A DNA stretch of 64,000 nt from G963665405 sp963665405. GTDB lineage: Bacteria > Chloroflexota > Dehalococcoidia > Lucifugimonadales > G963665405. Shown here piece after piece: positions 1 to 9,853 of this stretch. The notes under the pieces were generated by a model, which worked only from the letters and a program-made list of their open reading frames with translations, had not been told where the DNA came from and searched no databases. The stretch's first letter is position 1; the number at the start of each line of letters is the position of its first letter. Position numbers and translations under genes: made by a program. Location: the NCBI GenBank assembly GCA_963665405.2, contig OY762261.2, forward strand, positions 248,001 to 312,000, read 5' to 3'.

Positions 1-1215
1 AGCGACTAGTGTTGTTGCTGGTGCGAGACTCGGCCCCTCGATCCCAACCACACCCACAGGAGTGGTGCGGTTTGTGGTCGTCCCGTCGCCCAGCTGACCG
101 GAGGTATTCGACCCCCAACACTTGATGCCTCCTCCGGCTGTTATCGCGCAGTTGTGAACTCCACCAGCGGAGACGGCGTCCACCCCGCTGGTTAGCCCCG
201 TGACGTCCACAGGGATGAGGCGGTTCGCGAAGGTCCCGTCCCCAATCTGACCGTGAGAGTTTCTTCCCCAGCACTTGACACCGCCTACCGAGGTCAACGC
301 ACATGTGTGTTCGAATAGCGCAGACACTGTGGCAACGCCGCTAGTTAGCCCAGTCACGTTGACAGGCGTGGTGCGCATTACCGTGGTGCCATCGCCGAGT
401 TGGCCCCTGTTGTTAGATCCCCAGCATTTGAGGCCGCCGATGGTAGTCAACGCACAGGTATGTGCATTCCCCGTGGCAACGCCAGCCACTCCGCTGGTTA
501 GCCCCGTCACGTCCACTGCTGTTGGCCGCGTCACCGTCGTGCCGTCCCCAATCTGACCGTCTATATTTCTCCCCCAACACTTGAGACCGCCAGCCGTGGT
601 AAGCGCGCAGGTGTGGGCGAATCCTGCAATAACACCGACCACACCGCTGGTCAGCCCGCTGACGTCAGCGGGCGTCAGGCGGGGGGTGAACGTTCCATCT
701 CCAAGCTGGCCCCAGTCGTTGCGTCCCCAGCATTTGAGGCCCCCTGCCGTGGTCACCGCGCACGTGTGGCCGAATCCGATCGCGACGGCGCTCACCCCAC
801 TCGTTAGGCCGGTCACGTCCAGAGGCGTGGCGCTGTCGGTGGTTGTCCCGTTTCCAATCTGACCGTACGCGTTGAAGCCCCAGCACTTGAGCCCACCTGA
901 GGTAGTCACGGCACAGGCGTGGAACCACCGGGTAGAGATGTCACCCACGCCGCTGGTCAACCCTACCACGTCCACAGGCGCACTTCGATTCGTGGTCGTC
1001 CCGTCACCAAGAGAACCCTCGAAGTTGTCCCCCCAGCACTTGACGCCACCAGGCGCGGTCAGTGCGCAGGTGTAGTTGTTGCCGGCGGAGACGGAGGTGG
1101 CTGTAGCGGCGGAGGCCGGCTGCACCGGTACCGCCAGGAAGGCCGCTGCGACCACAAGAACCAGCCCAATGCCTCGCCACAGCAGCCCACTTGCTCTAAG
1201 TCGGTGAGTAACCAT
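1..1215 (-). CDS. RCC1-repeat exported protein (3' end outside window)
   Basis: An open minus-strand frame runs from ATG at 1215 to the window edge (405 codons, no stop seen). Residues 1 to about 37 look like a signal peptide: basic start, then a hydrophobic run GLVLVVAAAFLAV ending in ASA. The rest is seven tandem RCC1-type units of about 51 residues, each with CWG, a Q(L/I)GDGT core, a PVDVTGLTSGV stretch and HTCALT. RCC1 units form beta-propeller blades, so this is probably an exported propeller protein. Its partner is unknown. The C-terminus is missing, so any anchor or sorting signal cannot be judged. The family call is firm; the function is not known. Confidence 0.85.
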   Translation of the reverse strand, partial: MVTHRLRASGLLWRGIGLVLVVAAAFLAVPVQPASAATATSVSAGNNYTCALTAPGGVKCWGDNFEGSLGDGTTTNRSAPVDVVGLTSGVGDISTRWFHACAVTTSGGLKCWGFNAYGQIGNGTTTDSATPLDVTGLTSGVSAVAIGFGHTCAVTTAGGLKCWGRNDWGQLGDGTFTPRLTPADVSGLTSGVVGVIAGFAHTCALTTAGGLKCWGRNIDGQIGDGTTVTRPTAVDVTGLTSGVAGVATGNAHTCALTTIGGLKCWGSNNRGQLGDGTTVMRTTPVNVTGLTSGVATVSALFEHTCALTSVGGVKCWGRNSHGQIGDGTFANRLIPVDVTGLTSGVDAVSAGGVHNCAITAGGGIKCWGSNTSGQLGDGTTTNRTTPVGVVGIEGPSLAPATTLVA

Positions 1216-1536
1216 CTGCTCCCCTCTGGCTTCCGTTCTCATCGAACATTTTCCGTAACCGTTGGATATCTCATTCCGATTTGCAGTGCCTGACGAACTA
1301 GGTCTAACGGCCTCCGGTATCCTCGATGCTCATGCCGTTTCCCCCTGCCCGCCCTGTTCACTCCTCCTACGACTGGGCTAGTCCGGATTGTCAGGCGTAC
1401 GGGTCTGTGTGCATGGTGGACACCTTCTCCTACGAATCTCGAAGACCTCCGTCCGAGCGACGTTAAGGATTCGACGGGCAGGTGTCCTCCTGTCCACACA
1501 CTCAGCAGAGTTCGGGTAGGAGGAGGTCAGGCTAAG
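1216..1536. other. Intergenic region with no gene seen
   Basis: This stretch separates the RCC1 gene start from the left end of the first IS1380-type element. The short frames in it show no family resemblance or convincing ribosome binding site. It presumably carries the RCC1 gene promoter on the minus strand, but I cannot point to one. Confidence 0.5.
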
Positions 1537-1586
1537 CCCGAATCCACCGAAGGAGGGCGTCGGGTCAGTGTCCTGAAGCGGCAAGA

Positions 1587-1654
1587 GGGTGCTCCTGTGA
1601 ATCTGGGATAATGGTTTTGAAACAGCAAAGCCGACCCCAGAACAAGGAGCACCC
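1587..1654 (+). promoter_or_regulatory. IS1380 leader hairpin and extended -10 promoter
   Basis: GGGTGCTCCT (1587-1596) is perfectly complementary to AGGAGCACCC (1645-1654), which contains the ribosome binding site AAGGAG of the transposase at 1660. Between the arms lies an extended -10 element TGGGATAAT (GATAAT at 1607-1612). Transcripts entering from outside would carry both arms and hide the binding site. Transcripts starting just after this -10 would lack the left arm and be translatable. The same arrangement is kept in copy 2. Confidence 0.6.
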
Positions 1655-1659
1655 AATAG

Positions 1660-2982
1660 ATGCTACCACGCAACCATCCCGATCGCATCCAAATCGCGTT
1701 TGACGACCACCGCCTCGTGGCCAATGCTGGGCTGCTGCTCCCGGTGACCCTAGCCCAGCACCTGGGCCTGCGTGAAGTCGTCGACAGCCACGTCGACCTG
1801 GGAGACGCGCCGGGGCGGGCGAACCCGGGAGACAAGCTGCTGACCCTGGTGGCCTCGGCGCTGGCTGGGGGCGACTTCATTGACGACGCCGACGTGTTGC
1901 GTACCGGCGGGACAGCTGGCGCCATCGGCTGCGTAGTCAAGGCGCCATCCACCCTGGGAACTTTCCTGCGCAGCTTCCGGTGGGGCCACGTCCGCCAGTT
2001 GGATCGGGTGAGCCGGGAGCTGCTGTCCCGGGCCTGGGCCGCTGGTGCGGGACCCGGTGAAGGGCCGTTGACCATCGACCTAGACTCCACCATGTGCGAG
2101 ACCTACGGACTGGCCAAGGAGGGGGCGCGTCACCATGGTTACACTGGCCAGCGGGGCTATCACCCGCTGCTGGCCATCGCCGCCGGCACCGGCGACGTGC
2201 TGATGTCTCGGCTTCGCGAGGGCCGGGCCAACACCGTTCGTGGCGCCGCCCACTTCCTGCGGGAGACCGTGGGCCGGGTGCGCCATGCTGGGGACAGGAC
2301 AACTCACGGTGCGGGCCGACAGCGGCTTCTATGCCCACGCCCTGGTCGTCGTCTGCCGCGAGATGGATGTCCGCTTCTCCATCACCATCCGCCAACACGC
2401 CCGCCTCAGGGAGTTGATTGAGGCGATTCCCGAGGAGGACTGGACGCCCGTCCCCTACTGGATGGACGGCGGCGCCGACGTGGCCGAGACCACCTACACT
2501 CCCTTCCAGGGTGAGCCCGAAGCCGCCCCAGTGCGGCTCATCGTGCGGCGGGTGAAGCCCACGCCGGTTCCCAACTGGCCCTCTTCGCCAGCTACAGCTA
2601 TCACGGCTTCATCACCGACCGGGACGGGGAAACCTTGGAACTGGAGGCCGACCATCGCCGCCACGCCGAGATCGAGAATGCCATCCGAGACCTCAAGCAC
2701 GGCGTCGGCCTCAATCATTTCCCCTCGGGCCGCTTCCCCGCCAACGGCGCCTGGCTGGCCGTTCAGGTGCTGGCCCATAACCTGGCCCGCTGGACCGCGC
2801 GCATCGGTCTGGGCGAGGGGGTGGTGACCACCAGGACCCTCCGGCGGCGCTTCTTCTCCCTGGCCGGACGGCTCACCCGCTCGGCCCGCCGCCTCACTTT
2901 GCATCTGCCACAGGGCTGGCCTTGGGAAACCCAGTTCACTCGCGCCCTGGCTCGATTGCGAGCCCTGCCATTGCCTGCCTGA
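1660..2982 (+). pseudogene. IS1380 transposase with two frameshifts
   Basis: This is the counterpart of the intact 441-residue transposase at 54049-55374 and follows it end to end in three frames. Alignment to the intact copy puts a 2-nt deletion near 2285 (after GRVR) and a 1-nt deletion near 2563 (before the LALFA equivalent). The net loss of three bases restores the first frame for the last third, which ends in LPLPA. The DDE-type landmarks remain readable: TIDLDST in the first frame, VRADSGF in the second and AEIENAIRDLK in the third. It cannot make a full protein, so the element is presumably inactive unless the intact copy acts on it. Confidence 0.85.
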
Positions 2983-3246
2983 CGGCACCGACGGCGCCTG
3001 ACACGTCCACCAGACTACTCAACCACCCCACAGAGTCGCACCGGCCCGGTCCGCGATTGTCTTCCCTTGCATGCTGTCCCGCCGACCCCGCCCCAGCGCC
3101 GCTGCCCAGGACCGCCATCGGCGCCACCAACTCCAACCAAAGGCCGCCACCGGCCCCATTTATCGGAATCGAGCGCGGACCGTCGCGTCCCACGGCCCTC
3201 ACCCCTTGTTCCAACCCCAAGGCCGCTCCGCATCGGTGGATTCGGG

Positions 3247-3622
3247 CTTAGGGAATAGTCTCGTTAGAAACGCGAGGAGACCAGGCAACGGCCGCCCAGG
3301 TCAGGGACTGCACTTGCCAAAGGTGCCCTTTGGGAAAGTTCGGCGCTTGCGGTTTAGCGCGAGACGACTTTCTCAGATATAGAGATCGGGGGCGACGATC
3401 GGTGCGGGCGGCTCCGAACTTGCCCCTTCGCTCTCCAAACGACAACTGAGGGGTCAGTTTGAGTAACTACGTGGCGGGCCAGTCTGGACAGCACGTAATA
3501 CCTTCTCGCAGAGATTTGCCCTGGCCTTGTAACAGCAGCTCAGGTTCCCTCTTATGGGGAAGGGGGACAAATACGCAGAACCTTCGAGGTGCCCGTGGCT
3601 ATGACACCCCAACGAGCCTCAA
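3247..3622. other. Intergenic region with no gene seen
   Basis: This lies between the right end of IS1380 copy 1 and the 3' end of the phosphatase gene. No frame here resembles a known family, and no RNA gene or clear terminator is visible. Confidence 0.5.
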
Positions 3623-4132
3623 TCATCGGGGCCACTCCCGTACCATGTTCCTCTGGTCTTCCGTGAGGGGCGAGGATCTGCCAGGCAGGTCTCGTCTTAA
3701 GCGCGCGATCTCCTTGAGTGCATCCTCTCCGGACATTCCGTGGCGCACAAGGTAGCAACCCACCACCACACCGGTCCTGCCCAATCCGGCCATGCAGTGC
3801 AGATACACCACCTTGTCCGCTTCCACCGCCGCGTCGATGGTGTCGAGGATGTCGGTCATCACCTCAACCGTGGGCGAACTCATGTCTTCTATCGGCTGCC
3901 TCTGGTGCTCGGGCCCGGCGCTGAGGTGGTCCGATTCTTCGGCCAGGACCTTCAAGTAGGGCTCCAGCTCGCCCCTCTCGGTAAGATCGACAAACGCCGA
4001 AACACCGTTTTCGAGCAGCCAGCGCAGCTTTGGCCTGGCGTCCTCAAGGTACACCGAGCCGGGATACTCGCCGGCCAGGACACGGCCCGGGCTCACCCAG
4101 TATGCGCGAGGTAATGGATGCTCAACTTCCAA
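3623..4132 (-). CDS. Dual-specificity/tyrosine phosphatase-like protein
   Basis: The 169-residue protein carries the cysteine phosphatase P-loop HCMAGLGRTG (C113, R119) preceded by VVYL. The PIEDMSSP stretch places the usual general-acid aspartate at about D83. The N-terminal motif GRVLAGEYPGS is typical of compact bacterial dual-specificity phosphatases. It should remove phosphate from phosphotyrosine, phosphoserine/threonine or a small phosphorylated metabolite; the substrate cannot be told. No signal peptide or membrane segment is seen, so it is cytoplasmic. It stands alone, 135 bases downstream of msrB on the same strand. All catalytic residues are present. Confidence 0.88.
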   Translation of the reverse strand: MEVEHPLPRAYWVSPGRVLAGEYPGSVYLEDARPKLRWLLENGVSAFVDLTERGELEPYLKVLAEESDHLSAGPEHQRQPIEDMSSPTVEVMTDILDTIDAAVEADKVVYLHCMAGLGRTGVVVGCYLVRHGMSGEDALKEIARLRRDLPGRSSPLTEDQRNMVREWPR

Positions 4133-4267
4133 CGCGGTCCCCCCGTGAAGCTGGCATACCGTGCAAGGTGTCTAAGCGGGCAAGTCTGGGGGACCCGATG
4201 GTCGTCGCGTAAGGACCCCGGCGCCATTTCACGGCGGAGGGATTACGCCGGATAGCGGACGCGCTGG

Positions 4268-4672
4268 TCAAAGACGCCTAAGTTCGGATGCACCGGTCGT
4301 GGATAGCCCCGCGACGAATTTCATCGAGAGGGAGTTTACGCAATGGCGGGCGTTGGTCGGGGTGAGCCCTTCACCCAGGAAAACATGGCCAAGATGGCCG
4401 CCACAGTTAGCGCACTCGATCTCGATTCGCATACCGTCGGGGTCGGGTAGCCGGTTCACTGCTCCCGGTATCTCTTGGTCGAACGCCGGCCATCCACAGT
4501 GAGCGTCGAACTTATCGTCGGAACGATATAGCTCTGCTTCGCACCGGCGGCAAACGTAAACGCCCATCTCATAGAAGTCATCGTACTCTCCGGTGAAGGG
4601 TCGTTCAGTGCCCTTCCCTTCGATTACGAGGCGCTCCTTCGGAGATAGCGGGTTGTAGTTTGAGGTTTTCAT
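4268..4672 (-). CDS. msrB: Peptide-methionine (R)-S-oxide reductase
   Basis: This 134-residue MsrB reduces methionine-R-sulfoxide in oxidised proteins, normally with thioredoxin as reductant. The zinc-binding pairs are C41/C44 (CRRC) and C87/C90 (CANC). Further landmarks are CGWPAF at 59-64, HLGHVF at 93-98 and the catalytic cysteine C111 in RHCVNS. The length is that of a stand-alone MsrB domain with no MsrA fusion. The N-terminal KTSNYNPLSPKE has no export signal, so it is cytoplasmic. It may be co-transcribed with the downstream phosphatase, but no functional link is evident. Confidence 0.95.
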   Translation of the reverse strand: MKTSNYNPLSPKERLVIEGKGTERPFTGEYDDFYEMGVYVCRRCEAELYRSDDKFDAHCGWPAFDQEIPGAVNRLPDPDGMRIEIECANCGGHLGHVFLGEGLTPTNARHCVNSLSMKFVAGLSTTGASELRRL

Positions 4673-5233
4673 GGTACAAGTCTAGCAGACTCGACTTGAG
4701 GTAGGGGAGCAGGACGGCGGTGCCTGCGTTCTCCAGAGGTCAGGCCACCGCTGCCTTGCACGCCCATATAGACCGCGAGGGGGCCAAGAGGTGGCAAGAT
4801 GGATGGTCAACCTGACGGACGGCCACAACGCGGCTCCGGAAAGAAATCCTTCGCCTTGGACAAGGTCGTTTCGCGATCGTCCTGCGACGCGTGCCGCTGA
4901 GGACTGGGGCTCGACCTCTGAACCCAACGGCTCCGAAAAGGGGTCCCCTTGTGCCATAGCCAGAGTGGGGCCTAGAATGGGGGCTCCAGAAGGACTCCCT
5001 TTCCGGTGCACCTTAAGGGACGTGCCAAAGTAATCCAGGTCGTCACATTTCTATCATCTGAATAACCTATGGCCGCATAACACTCGCTGACCCCAGTGTT
5101 CAGAAGCGGGGAGTAGATGAGGTAGCCCGACAAAGTGGTGCTTGATCCGTACCGAGCGTCGGAGAAGCAGATCAACTCCGTTTGGGAGTCGATGCAATGG
5201 GAATAGCCCACCGGGTTTTTCCAGGCCCACCGG
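4673..5233. other. Intergenic region with no supported gene
   Basis: Short frames exist on both strands, including a 79-codon minus frame at 4972-5211, but none shows a recognisable domain or a good ribosome binding site. Confidence 0.4.
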
Positions 5234-6027
5234 TTGGCTAGCCCATGGTCTCCGTATGAGTCGATTGACTTCTTAGCAAATGGCTACCATATCTTCTTCT
5301 GCCCTGACGAATGGACCGCGGTTGGTTTCAGCGCGCATGGTGGAACCGAAGATTTCGTCATTCAACCGCCTTTGGTACTGGTCTTTGCTAGAGGTCAAGG
5401 CAAGACCCCTGCAGAAATCATCTCCACTGGGCGAGCAGCAGCAGAAAGTCTGGCGGGTTTACTTGATGTCCTGCTGGGCGGCGGTTATCCAATTCTGACG
5501 AAGGCATATGAGGCGGTATTCCGAAAGGACAGGATCGAGACAATAAAATACTATCCTGCCCGGACACGGGTTGGGATGAAGGGTGTAACTAAGGCCGAAG
5601 TATCGAGGGTGCTCGCTCCGCTAGCCAACGGTATCCTCGAGGATCTTGCCGACCACGTCCGACTTGCCCTGAGGTGGTACGGCAAAGGGATATCCGAGGA
5701 GCATCCGGTAGACAAATTTATTTCATTGTATGAATGCTCACTGGCAATCGTTTCACGCCGGCATTACAATACCCAGACGCCTACGCAGGTCGAGATGCAC
5801 CTCCTAGACGAATGTTTGGAGACTGGGTCAGGGATGCCGTCAAGCCTCAAGACGACCTCGACGAGAGAGAGAAGTTTGGTCCGTTTGGTCGAATCGTCGG
5901 GAAGCGAAACCGCATATTCAAGGCAAACGACCTTGGTGTCGATCCGGATGAGATTGCGGATGTGGTCTCTTGCGCGACACAGGTGCTAAAATGGGCGTTA
6001 AGTGAGCTTCCGTCCCAGAATCAATAA
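5234..6027 (+). pseudogene. Uncharacterised protein, possible HEPN/MauJ-like, frameshifted
   Basis: The first frame (TTG at 5234, the earliest good start after the stop at 5204) encodes about 190 plausible residues and then loses protein-like composition. The next frame takes over near 5800-5812, from HLLDE to MFGDWVRDAVK, and ends at 6027. Joined, the product would be about 264 residues. The segment HVRLALRWYGKGISEEHPVDKF resembles, from memory, the helical part of Apea-like HEPN/MauJ proteins, but no RxxxxxH motif is obvious. The base composition is lower in GC than its surroundings, suggesting transfer. Function unknown; the frameshift is clear, the family guess weak. Confidence 0.5.
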
Positions 6028-6665
6028 CGATGGAACGGAGGAGAGGACCAGGGGCTGAGAACCACAGGGGGCAAGACCTTCTCGACTCGAGCAGGCCCTG
6101 CCAGAAATGGTCGCCCTACACCGCCCTACCCGGTAGCAATCGCATAATACGCGTGCTGCCGGGGCACAATGCGAAACCCGCATTGGCAACGAAAGCCTGA
6201 GAATCTCTTAATACGCGCCCGCCATCGACGATTTGACCCCTCAAGATCGTCAGGGTTGGCTAGGATCCTAGTACCTTCGGCCTGCACCGGCGAGCGGGGA
6301 GGACACTGCGCTACGAAGTTCGTGGGATACCTGCAGTCGTGTGAGGCGCGTCGCAGCCCGTGACCATCCTAAGCCCCATTTAGCAGCGCGAACCGGGCAT
6401 TTGATTCGCGCTGCCGGTCCCCACCTCTTCGTCCTCGCGACCCAAAGGAAGTCCTTCTGGTGCGCCCGATTCTACGTCCTTAAGTGGCTACGACGCGAGG
6501 GACTCCCATTTTGGAGGGCCGCGATGCCGAGTCAAACTTTGAGTGGAGGGCGGTCCCTTGGTTCGAGGTGGCCAGCAGCAGTCTGATCCGTTGAGGCGCG
6601 AATCACGCCGACGGTGGTCTCGGAGTGTATAATCCAGCACTGTCAACGTTGATTTTGAGGAGGAG
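6028..6665. other. Intergenic region with no gene seen
   Basis: No frame in this stretch has family resemblance. The last bases (about 6645-6665) carry the ribosome binding site GAGGAGGA of the next small gene. Confidence 0.5.
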
Positions 6666-6964
6666 ATGAGAATGCCGAAGTTCCGATCACTGCCCCTAAG
6701 TGAGGCTATGATCAAGACCGCCTCTGGAAAAAGGGCACAGGTAATCAAGGAATACCTGGGATTCATCGAGCGGCTGGGACGAGATGAGGCCGGGCATCTG
6801 CAGGTCGACGAGGGTGAGTCGATTGCAGCCGTCCGAGGACGACTGGGCGCCGCGGCTAGGCAAGCTCTGGTCTCGATCTAAGGATCAGGCGCACTGGCGA
6901 GGATATCTACTTCTGGGTTGAGAAGGTGGCCCGGAGAAAGCGGAGCCGACGGTCGAGCCAATAA
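6666..6964 (+). pseudogene. Small conserved-looking protein with a 1-nt frameshift
   Basis: ATG at 6666 follows a strong GAGGAGGA site. The first frame reads 71 codons and stops at 6881. From about 6873 another frame continues with LDLRIRRTGEDIYFWVEKVA and stops at 6962-6964. Inserting one base near 6870 would join GAAARQAL to LDLRIRR and give a protein of about 99 residues. I do not recognise a named family. The mix of basic residues, a RGRLGAAAR stretch and the YFWVE ending looks like a small DNA-associated protein, but that is a guess. Confidence 0.5.
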
Positions 6965-7226
6965 GGGATTCAGACCCTGTCAGCCCGGGTCCCTAGCCGA
7001 GCCCCAGCGTGGAAATGTTGGTCGGGGAGGCGTACCCGAACCTCCGGCCTCGCCGTCCCGAACGCCCCACGCTACCAAACTGCGGGTCTGCCATAGCCAC
7101 TTTTGTAAAAGGCGGAGGTAAAGTGGACCACGTGGGCGTCTCGACTGCCTGAATTGTGGCGGTGGAAAATCGTACCGTCCTCTGCCTTTCGTAAGGCTGA
7201 TTATCAGTCTATGGAAGGTGTTATGG

Positions 7227-8726
7227 ATGTATCACGTGGAGATTTACGTACGAGTTCGCCGGGCCTGCATGGTAGAAGGGATGAGCGTTCGGGAAGCCTC
7301 CCGGGTGTTTGGCCTGCACCGGGACACGGTGCGCAAGATGCTGGCCTACTCGGCGCCCCCAGGATACCGACGCCAGGACCCACCCCGCCGGCCCAGGCTT
7401 GAGCCCTTCACCGGGGTGATTGACGCCATCCTGGAAGCTGACCGCCAGGTTCCCAGGAAGCAGCGCCACACGGCCAAGCGGATCTTTGAGCGGCTGCGTG
7501 ACGAGCACGGGTTCGACGGTCAGTACACCATAGTCAAGGACTATGTGAGGGAGCGCCGGCGGCGGACCCAGGAGATGTTCGTCCCCTTGTCCCACGCGCC
7601 AGGCCACGCCCAGTGCGACTTTGGCGAAGCCCGGGTGATCATCGGCGGGGTGGAGCGGAAGGCGCACTACTTGGTGCTGGACCTGCCCCACAGCGATGGC
7701 TGCTTCGTGAAGGCCTATCCGGCAGAGACCACCGAGGCGTTCCTGGACGGCCACGTCTCGGCTTTCGCCTCTCTGGGCGGCGTGCCCCAGAGCATTCTGT
7801 ACGACAACACGAAGCTGGCGGTGGCCCGGATACTGGGCGACGGCAGGCGCCAGCGGACCCGAGCCTTCACCGAGTTACAGTCCCACTACCTGTTCGAGGA
7901 TCGGTTCGGCCGTCCTGGCAAGGGCAATGACAAGGGGAAGGTGGAAGGGATGGTGGGCTACGTGCGCCGCAACTTCCTGGTACCCGTGCCGTCCTTCCAG
8001 AGCTTTGACGCCCTGAATGCCCACCTGGAGGAGCGCTGCCTGGCACGGATGGACTCCGTGCTGCGAGGACACGATGAGACCATCGGCCAGCGCATGGAGC
8101 GGGACCTGGAAGCCCTGCTGCCCCTGCCCGCCGTGCCCTATGATGCCTGCAATAAGCAGGCCAGCCGGGTGAGCTCCCTGTCCCTGGTCCGGTACAAGAC
8201 CAATGACTACTCGGCGCCGGTGGCCTTTGGACACCGGGACGTGCTGGTAAAAGGCTACGTGGCTGAGGTGGTGATCAGCTGCGGCGCTGAGGTCATTGCC
8301 AGACATCCCCGCTCCTACGAAAGGGACGACTTCGTCTTCGATCCCATCCACTACCTGCCCCTGTTGGAGCAGAAGACGGCGGCCCTGGACCAGGCCGCTC
8401 CGTTGCAAGGATGGCAACTCCCCGAAGAGTTCGCTACGCTGCGCCGTCTGCTGGAGTCCAGGATGGGACGGAGGGGCAAGCGGGAATTCGTGCAGGTGCT
8501 GCGACTTCTGGAAAATTTCTCCCACCAGGAAGTCCACCACGCCGTGCAGGACGCCCTCCGGCTGGGCGCCATCAGTTTTGATGCCGTGAAGCACCTGCTG
8601 CTGTGTCACCTGGAAGGACGACCCCCCAGGCTTGACCTGGACCTCTATCCCTACCTGCCCCGGGTCAGCGTGAAGACCACCAGCGCCACGGACTACCTGG
8701 CCCTCCTGCCGGGGAGGGCGGCATGA
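7227..8726 (+). CDS. istA: IS21 transposase IstA, copy A
   Basis: IstA is the DDE transposase that cuts and joins the element ends. I chose ATG at 7227 (MYHVEIYVRVRR); GTG at 7218 is in frame but is less likely. The N-terminus has a helix-turn-helix (MSVREASRVFGLHRDTVRKML). The rve core shows HAQCDFGEA, SILYDNTKLA and KGKVEGMVGY with the three acidic residues. The end overlaps istB by four bases (ATGA), giving coupled translation. The 499 residues match full-length IstA, with no break. Confidence 0.95.
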   Translation: MYHVEIYVRVRRACMVEGMSVREASRVFGLHRDTVRKMLAYSAPPGYRRQDPPRRPRLEPFTGVIDAILEADRQVPRKQRHTAKRIFERLRDEHGFDGQYTIVKDYVRERRRRTQEMFVPLSHAPGHAQCDFGEARVIIGGVERKAHYLVLDLPHSDGCFVKAYPAETTEAFLDGHVSAFASLGGVPQSILYDNTKLAVARILGDGRRQRTRAFTELQSHYLFEDRFGRPGKGNDKGKVEGMVGYVRRNFLVPVPSFQSFDALNAHLEERCLARMDSVLRGHDETIGQRMERDLEALLPLPAVPYDACNKQASRVSSLSLVRYKTNDYSAPVAFGHRDVLVKGYVAEVVISCGAEVIARHPRSYERDDFVFDPIHYLPLLEQKTAALDQAAPLQGWQLPEEFATLRRLLESRMGRRGKREFVQVLRLLENFSHQEVHHAVQDALRLGAISFDAVKHLLLCHLEGRPPRLDLDLYPYLPRVSVKTTSATDYLALLPGRAA

Positions 8727-9541
8727 GCAACCGGTCCACGCTGCTCCTGGAACACCACCTGAAGGAACTACGGCTTCCCACCTTCCTCAGGGAGTACCGC
8801 AAGCTGGCCGCCCAGTGCGCCGCCGAGAATGTGGACCACCCTGACTACCTGCTGCGTCTCTCCGAACTGGAACTCATTGACCGACACCAGCGCATGGTGC
8901 AGCGCCGGATCCGGGCCGCCCGTTTCCCTGCCGTCAAAAGCCTGGACACCTTCGACTTCCTGGCCATACCCTCGGTGAACAAACAACTGGTCATGGAACT
9001 GGCCCGGTGTGAATACATCGAGCATAGGGAGAATGTCATCACCGTCGGCAACAGTGGCACCGGCAAGACCCACGTGGCCCTGGGTCTGGGCCTGGCCGCC
9101 TGCCAAAAGGGAATGTCCGTAGGCTTCACCACCGCCGCGGCCCTGGTCCACGAGCTCATGGAGGCCAGAGACGATCGCCGGCTGCTCAACCTGCAGCGGC
9201 AACTGGCCCGCCTCAGGCTTCTCATCATCGACGAGTTGGGCTTCGTCCCCCTCTCCACCACCGGTGCGGAACTCCTCTTCGAGGTCTTCAGCCAGCGCTA
9301 CGAACGGGGCTCCGTCCTGGTCACCACCAACCTGCCCTTCGACGAGTGGACCGACGTGTTCGGCTCCGAGAGGCTCACCGGCGCTCTGCTTGACCGGCTC
9401 ACCCACCACGTTCACATCCTGGAGATGAACGGCGAAGCTACCGTCTCAAGCACAGCCGGCAGAGCGCCGCCTCCCAGGTATCGGATGATCCGGTCGACTC
9501 CTGACTCACTCCGGAACTGCGGACCCCTGCTCCTGACCTGA
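8723..9541 (+). CDS. istB: IS21 helper ATPase IstB, copy A (altered C-terminus)
   Basis: IstB is the AAA+ (DnaA-related) ATPase that selects target DNA and stimulates IstA. Walker A is GNSGTGKTH and Walker B LLIIDELGF. Up to HVHILEMNG it matches copies B and C. Just after that, near 9434, one base is missing (GGCGA-AGC against GGCGACAGC in B). The last residues are therefore read in another frame and the protein is 272 rather than 260 residues long. The ATPase core is intact and only the tail is changed. Confidence 0.92.
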   Translation: MSNRSTLLLEHHLKELRLPTFLREYRKLAAQCAAENVDHPDYLLRLSELELIDRHQRMVQRRIRAARFPAVKSLDTFDFLAIPSVNKQLVMELARCEYIEHRENVITVGNSGTGKTHVALGLGLAACQKGMSVGFTTAAALVHELMEARDDRRLLNLQRQLARLRLLIIDELGFVPLSTTGAELLFEVFSQRYERGSVLVTTNLPFDEWTDVFGSERLTGALLDRLTHHVHILEMNGEATVSSTAGRAPPPRYRMIRSTPDSLRNCGPLLLT

Positions 9542-9853
9542 TCCCACCCGGCTCCCAATTCAGTCCTTTCTCATCGTGCCGGTGGTACACGATTCCTCCG
9601 CCGCAGTGGTACACCTTCTCGCCGCCCTTGACACACTTTCCCTTGATCTACACATAAGTCCAGTTGGTCCGAAGAAGCTGAGATCAACCGGCATGTTCGT
9701 GTATCTAGCTGACGAGTGATGCATGGCCCGCAGGCCCCTCTAACTTTCCAAGAGGGCACCTTCGGAAATTCTGCAAACCCCTCGAGCAGGAGCGTGGGAC
9801 CCTGAATAGCAACTGAGTTGTGCGTACTGAGATTCGCTCCGACGCTCTCTCTG

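Larger units (their letters stand above)
1537..3246 (+). mobile_element. IS1380-family insertion sequence, copy 1 (decayed)
   Basis: The element begins CCCGAATCCACCGA and ends with the inverted complement. The match extends outward to CTAAG/CTTAG, so no direct target duplication is visible here, unlike copy 2 at 53928-55645. The two copies share the terminal repeats, the leader hairpin and the transposase, but differ throughout, so they are not recent sisters. The transposase of this copy is frameshifted. The ends were placed by comparing the two copies. Confidence 0.8.
7104..9633 (+). mobile_element. IS21-family element, copy A
   Basis: The left end TGTAAAAGGCGGAGG and the inverted right end TGTCAAGGGCGGCGAG are imperfect terminal repeats sharing TGT.AA.GGCGG.G. 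The element is flanked by the direct repeat CACTTT (7098-7103 and 9634-9639), the expected short IS21 target duplication. It encodes IstA and IstB in overlapping frames. Two more copies lie inverted at 39774-42304 and 56900-59426. This is the only copy with matched flanks, so it is a simple insertion. Confidence 0.92.

Noticed and set aside
1..1100. CRISPR-like 153-bp periodicity
   Set aside because: The period corresponds to 51-residue RCC1 units on the minus strand with divergent DNA.
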